Assembly: GCF_041729615.1 (NCBI RefSeq)
Contig: NZ_CP154874.1
Location: forward strand, 1,245,001-1,309,000
Direction: 5' to 3'
Origin: Pseudomonas alcaligenes
GTDB lineage: Bacteria > Pseudomonadota > Gammaproteobacteria > Pseudomonadales > Pseudomonadaceae
Length of the DNA stretch: 64,000 bases
The notes beneath the pieces are model-generated. The model saw only the letters and a program-made list of their open reading frames with translations, was not told where the DNA came from and ran no database searches. A program made the translations under genes and the position numbers. This document shows, in pieces, positions 61,586 to 64,000 of this stretch; within the stretch, counting starts at the first letter, position 1; each line of letters begins with the position of its first letter.

Positions 61586-62205
61586 CAGGGAGATTCCTTG
61601 TGCAGGCGGCGAAACCCGTTCAGCTGCGCCAGGTTGGTGAGGGCCCAGGCGCCGTAGTCGCGGGCATGGGCCAGGATGTCAGCCGCGCTGACGCCGCTTT
61701 CCAGTAGTTCGGCGTCAGAGCCGGCGGCGGGCCAGGCTCCCGGCGCAGCGCCGGCGGCACCTCGGCATCCGGCTGGGGCGGGCATACGGGCGCCGAGGGC
61801 GGCGTTGAAGTCGCGCAGCCAGCCGCAAGTGATAACGAAGCGAGGAGCAGGCACAGGTGCAGTGCCTGGCGCTGGGCGGTACTGAGTCGAGACATGAGCG
61901 ATGCGCTCCCTGGTGAGTTGTTGCTGCAGCTGGCGGATCTCGCCCTGGGCGTCCAGGTACCGCAGCTCGGCCTCGTTGGCGCGTTGCACCTGCAGGCGGT
62001 AGCTCGCCAGGTTCTCCTGGGAGGCACGCAGGCTCTGCTCGGCGTACTCCAGGCGCAGACTCTGCAGGGCGGATTCACCTTCGGCCTGGGCCTTGCCGTA
62101 GCCACTGTCGTACATGCCGGAGCCATGCAGCCAGAACGCCACTGCGAAGAGGAGGATCAGCAGTAGCCAGATGTTCTCGCCGAGCCAGCCGAAGAAGGTC
62201 CTCAT
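61585..62205 (-). CDS. Rz: i-spanin Rz
   Basis: A 206-residue inner-membrane spanin subunit. A single N-terminal transmembrane segment (IWLLLILLFAVAFWLHGSG) is followed by a long periplasmic coiled coil (SALQSLRLEYAEQSLRASQENLASYRLQVQRANEAELRYLD). It pairs with the outer-membrane Rz1 to fuse membranes at lysis. The rz1 gene is nested in a different frame. The C-terminal part (residues 150-206) departs from classical Rz length. Confidence 0.9.
   Translation of the reverse strand: MRTFFGWLGENIWLLLILLFAVAFWLHGSGMYDSGYGKAQAEGESALQSLRLEYAEQSLRASQENLASYRLQVQRANEAELRYLDAQGEIRQLQQQLTRERIAHVSTQYRPAPGTAPVPAPRFVITCGWLRDFNAALGARMPAPAGCRGAAGAAPGAWPAAGSDAELLESGVSAADILAHARDYGAWALTNLAQLNGFRRLHKESP
61620..61895 (-). 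CDS. Rz1: o-spanin Rz1, nested in Rz
   Basis: A 91-residue lipoprotein in the frame offset from Rz. Signal peptide with LCLLLASLSLAAGC (lipobox AAGC, acylated Cys ~27), then a proline-rich periplasmic tail (STPPSAPVCPPQPDAEVPP). That is the Rz1 pattern of lambda. Start is ATG at 61895. The complete gene lies within Rz. Confidence 0.85.
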   Translation of the reverse strand: MSRLSTAQRQALHLCLLLASLSLAAGCATSTPPSAPVCPPQPDAEVPPALRREPGPPPALTPNYWKAASARLTSWPMPATTAPGPSPTWRS

Positions 62206-62369
62206 CTGCGCTGCCCCTTACGCCTGTGCCTGCGGGCGTCCAGCCGCGGCGGCGGTTCTCGGTGCGGAGGCGAGGCGTACAGCTCGCTGGCAGCGAGCCA
62301 GTTCAGGGAACACGCGGCAGGTGACGTGGTGGCGATGCTCATCGCCAGGCAGAGCAGTGGCACTTTCAC
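62202..62369 (-). CDS. Possible small lysis-module protein (55 aa)
   Basis: A GTG at 62369 with GAGAGG 7-8 nt upstream opens a 55-residue frame: hydrophobic N-terminus (KVPLLCLAMSIATTSPAAC) and a basic tail (RLDARRHRRKGQRR). It ends in ATGA overlap with Rz. The first part could be a signal or lipoprotein segment. It overlaps the transglycosylase C-terminus in another frame. Either this gene or the transglycosylase tail may be coding, or both. Confidence 0.45.
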   Translation of the reverse strand: MKVPLLCLAMSIATTSPAACSLNWLAASELYASPPHREPPPRLDARRHRRKGQRR

Positions 62370-63000
62370 GGTGGTACCTCTCGGCACACACGCCAGAGCC
62401 CCAGCCGGCAGCCGCGTACATGGGCTCCCAGCGCAGCAGGATGGCGCGCGGGTAGTGGCGGTTCTCACGGAAGTTGGCAGTCGAGCGGCCGGCGTTGTGC
62501 CGCTCGACGGAATCGAACCAGGCCAGCTTGTCGGCCCCTTTAGCCGAGGCCAGCACGCGGTCGCGATTCACCCATCCCTGCCCGCCGTTGTAGGCCGAGA
62601 GCACGAATGCCCAGCGATCGCAGTCGCTGGATGCCTGGTTGCGTTCATACAGCCAGCGGTCGTAGGTGACCATGGCGCGCAGGGCCCAGCCCGGGTTGTA
62701 AGGCTGCGCGGGGCCCAGGCTGCTGGGGTACAGCTCGGCCATCCAGTCGGCCGTGGCCGGCATGAACTGGGCCAGCCCCTGGGCACCTACCGGCGAGCGC
62801 GCCTGGCTGCGCCAGCGGCTCTCCTGGTGTACCTGGCCGGCCAGCGTGGCCACCGGTGCGCCTAGGCCCCACTCGGCATGGGCGGCGCGCACCAGGAGCC
62901 GGTGGTGCTGTTCGGCGGCGAGCGGAATCTCGTCGGCGGCGAACGCCGGATGGCAGCCGCTTAGCAGGGCTACAGCGCAGCTGACGATCATTATGCGCAT
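62218..63000 (-). CDS. Phage lytic transglycosylase (SLT domain, endolysin role)
   Basis: A 260-residue cell-wall enzyme. The N-terminal signal (MRIMIVSCAVALLSGC, possible lipobox) is followed by a goose-lysozyme-like SLT domain: QVHQESRWRSQARSPVGAQGLAQFMPATADWM gives the catalytic glutamate (in QESRW), and FVLSAYNGGQGWVNRD the end of the domain. It cleaves peptidoglycan at lysis. The last ~50 residues are unusual and overlap the 55-residue frame. Located between holin and Rz. Confidence 0.87.
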   Translation of the reverse strand: MRIMIVSCAVALLSGCHPAFAADEIPLAAEQHHRLLVRAAHAEWGLGAPVATLAGQVHQESRWRSQARSPVGAQGLAQFMPATADWMAELYPSSLGPAQPYNPGWALRAMVTYDRWLYERNQASSDCDRWAFVLSAYNGGQGWVNRDRVLASAKGADKLAWFDSVERHNAGRSTANFRENRHYPRAILLRWEPMYAAAGWGSGVCAERYHRESATALPGDEHRHHVTCRVFPELARCQRAVRLASAPRTAAAAGRPQAQA

Positions 63001-63002
63001 AG

Positions 63003-63308
63003 TCAGAGCCCCAGCGTCATGCCCAGCACTACGGCCAGGACGATCAGGGCGCGGCGCAGCCAGGCGCCGACGATGTGGATGCCGCCGATGCACTCATGCG
63101 GGCGGTCCTCGGGGTAGGGAAACAGACTGCGGTCGATCCAGTAGCCGATCACGGCGGCCAGGGTCACCAGGCCGGCCTTGTACAGCACCACCTGGAGCTG
63201 CTCCGGGCGCACCGCCGCCAGGGCCAGCAGCAGGCACAGGGCGATGATGGTCCAGAGCGTCATGCGCGGCGCACGCAGGCGCCGGCGGGAATGGGGGGAA
63301 CGAGACAT
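63003..63308 (-). CDS. Putative holin
   Basis: A 101-residue protein with two to three membrane segments (TLWTIIALCLLLALAAV, VVLYKAGLVTLAAVIGYWI, RRALIVLAVVLGMTLGL) and a basic N-terminus, typical of holins of this phage group. GGAGAG lies 4 nt before the ATG at 63308. It is the first gene of the lysis operon, 2 bp before the transglycosylase. It would permeabilise the inner membrane and time lysis. Confidence 0.85.
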   Translation of the reverse strand: MSRSPHSRRRLRAPRMTLWTIIALCLLLALAAVRPEQLQVVLYKAGLVTLAAVIGYWIDRSLFPYPEDRPHECIGGIHIVGAWLRRALIVLAVVLGMTLGL

Positions 63309-63403
63309 GGGGCTCTCCGCGCTGGTGGCCGTCCATGGCCGGGTTGATGGTCCGTCCTGCATCAGCAGGCAGGACGATCATCGTCACGCGCGCGCGGAAA
63401 GTA

Positions 63404-63423
63404 TTTTTGGGGGGCGAAAAATC
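63404..63423 (-). promoter_or_regulatory. Phage element copy C: GATTTTTCGCCCCCCAAAAA
   Basis: Third element, two mismatches to copies A and B, both within the central spacer. It lies 95 bp upstream of the holin start and 10 bp after a hairpin on the minus strand, so part of its T run might also serve that hairpin as a terminator tail. Confidence 0.6.
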
Positions 63424-63433
63424 AATCGAGAGA

Positions 63434-63456
63434 AGAAGGCGCCCGGGGTGCCTTCT
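63434..63456 (-). terminator. Hairpin after the unknown phage gene
   Basis: Stem AGAAGGC / GCCTTCT extended by one wobble and two GC pairs. On the minus strand it is followed 10 nt later by ATTTTT. It would end the transcript of the gene at 63464-63925 just before the lysis operon. Confidence 0.55.
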
Positions 63457-63463
63457 GCCACGC

Positions 63464-63925
63464 TCAGATTCGACTCAGCACTTCTGCGATAAAGTTCAGC
63501 ACATGCTTCTTGCACCACTCCTGAGAGATTTCCTCCGAGCTAATGGTCGGAGCATTCGGCTCGAAGGACTCGTTTTTTCCCTTGACGCCCCAGACCACGT
63601 AGGTCACTTGGATGTATCCATTCATGAGCATCTGGAACTTGAGAGTGGAATGCTGGTAGCTCGGCCGGGAGCCGTTCCCAATTCGCACCTCCAGAGTAAC
63701 GAATGGATTGGGGGCGTCGAAACTGTGCGAGATATTCGCCTCTTCCCCTCGTTGCAAAAGCTCGTTTACCGTTTGGCCGAGCACCGACTCAACCTGAGTC
63801 TGGAAAATGCGGATGACCCGCTCTTTACGCTCAGACGCTGCCTGAGCCTTTTGTCGCGCTGCCGCTTCCTCGCTCTTACGCTGCTGCTCTCTGGCTGCAA
63901 ACAGCGCATCCAATTCCGACTTCAT
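63464..63925 (-). CDS. Phage-encoded hypothetical protein (153 aa), early/late boundary
   Basis: A 153-residue protein. N-terminal helical, charged segment (LDALFAAREQQRKSEEAAARQKAQAASERKERVIRIFQ) looks coiled-coil. The rest is beta-rich (HSFDAPNPFVTLEVRIGNG, STLKFQMLMNGYIQVTYVVWGV). GC content is lower than in the neighbouring phage genes, pointing to a separate origin. No known domain recognised. It lies between the Mor-region fragment and the lysis genes, the position of accessory 'moron' genes. Confidence 0.7.
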   Translation of the reverse strand: MKSELDALFAAREQQRKSEEAAARQKAQAASERKERVIRIFQTQVESVLGQTVNELLQRGEEANISHSFDAPNPFVTLEVRIGNGSRPSYQHSTLKFQMLMNGYIQVTYVVWGVKGKNESFEPNAPTISSEEISQEWCKKHVLNFIAEVLSRI

Positions 63926-63954
63926 TCCTAGCTCTACCTCTATTGTTTCGGCAG

Positions 63955-64000
63955 TTACTGCCCTTGTTGAATCTGCTTGTACCGCCGCATGTACTCCTCG
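63955..64000 (-). CDS. 3' end of an upstream phage gene (partial)
   Basis: The last 14 codons and TAA of a minus-strand gene that continues outside the window (ending EEYMRRYKQIQQGQ). Position just upstream of the lysis region in Mu-like phages often holds the mor-type late regulator, and the basic helix would fit a DNA-binding tail, but 14 residues do not allow naming it. Confidence 0.5.
   Translation of the reverse strand, partial: EEYMRRYKQIQQGQ

Larger units (their letters stand above)
36943..64000 (-). mobile_element. Mu-like transposable prophage with siphovirus tail (right part; left end outside window)
   Basis: All genes from 37,022 to the window edge lie on the minus strand in the order lysis, Mu-type head (gp25-gp31, protease/scaffold, gpT capsid, gp35-37 relatives), tail tube, chaperones, tape measure, tail tip. 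A Mu-like head with a non-contractile tail is the layout of the B3/D3112 group. No integrase is seen and the early genes are beyond 64,000. The right terminus is placed at TGTAGCGGC (36943) from two motifs spaced 22 bp; this boundary is inferred and needs the matching left end. Confidence 0.85.

Overview
The window is a high-GC gammaproteobacterial chromosome. Its gene content and order (ureC next to a PA4872-type oxaloacetate decarboxylase; lptG-lptF divergent from pepA-holC-valS; aapJQMP; rhlB) point to Pseudomonas. The species cannot be fixed from the sequence alone. I saw no rRNA, tRNA or CRISPR array.

Host part, about 1-36,940. The window opens inside ureC (urease alpha). Then come a drug/metabolite transporter, small envelope and zinc-finger proteins, three periplasmic binding proteins without permeases, an oxaloacetate decarboxylase with three TGTAG-N5-CTACA palindromes, and an Hsp70-like YegD. 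Next are the LPS-export permeases lptFG, divergent from pepA-holC-ORF-valS. From 16.4 to 24.9 kb lies a tightly packed, probably light-induced cluster: DUF523/DUF1722, a MerR regulator resembling class II LitR, photolyase, an NTF2-like protein, an SDR, a FAD-dependent oxidase, DUF1365, a cyclopropane-fatty-acid-synthase-like methyltransferase and DUF2878. It is preceded by two exact TGTACA-N12-TGTACA boxes over a sigma70-like promoter. An AT-richer orphan restriction-type nuclease follows (24.9-26.0 kb). After it come a SlyB-like lipoprotein with four 11-bp direct repeats upstream, the aapJQMP amino-acid transporter (minus strand, with a near-consensus sigma54 promoter), an esterase, a cNMP-binding diguanylate cyclase, a membrane dipeptidase, rhlB and a ribbon-helix-helix protein.

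Prophage part, about 36,943 to beyond 64,000, all on the minus strand. This is a transposable (Mu-like) prophage with a Mu-type head module joined to a long non-contractile (siphovirus) tail module, as in the B3/D3112 group of Pseudomonas phages. In transcription order it has: a 3' fragment of an early or middle gene; an unknown gene; holin, lytic transglycosylase and nested Rz/Rz1; gp25-27 homologues; terminase; portal; minor head protein; virion morphogenesis protein; protease with an in-frame scaffold start; decoration and major capsid proteins; tail completion proteins; tail tube; frameshifted chaperones; a Com-like zinc finger overlapping a DNA adenine methylase; tape measure; and the tail tip, whose last protein ends in seven tandem repeats that look like a beta-propeller. 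The left end, transposase and repressor lie outside the window.

Most notable: (1) a 20-bp element present three times in the prophage, upstream of the lysis, protease/capsid and tape-measure genes, matching the places where Mu has its late promoters; (2) a com-dam gene pair in the place of Mu's com-mom; (3) the LitR-type operator pair before the photolyase operon; (4) two 22-bp-spaced motifs at the apparent prophage end; (5) the seven-repeat tail-tip domain.
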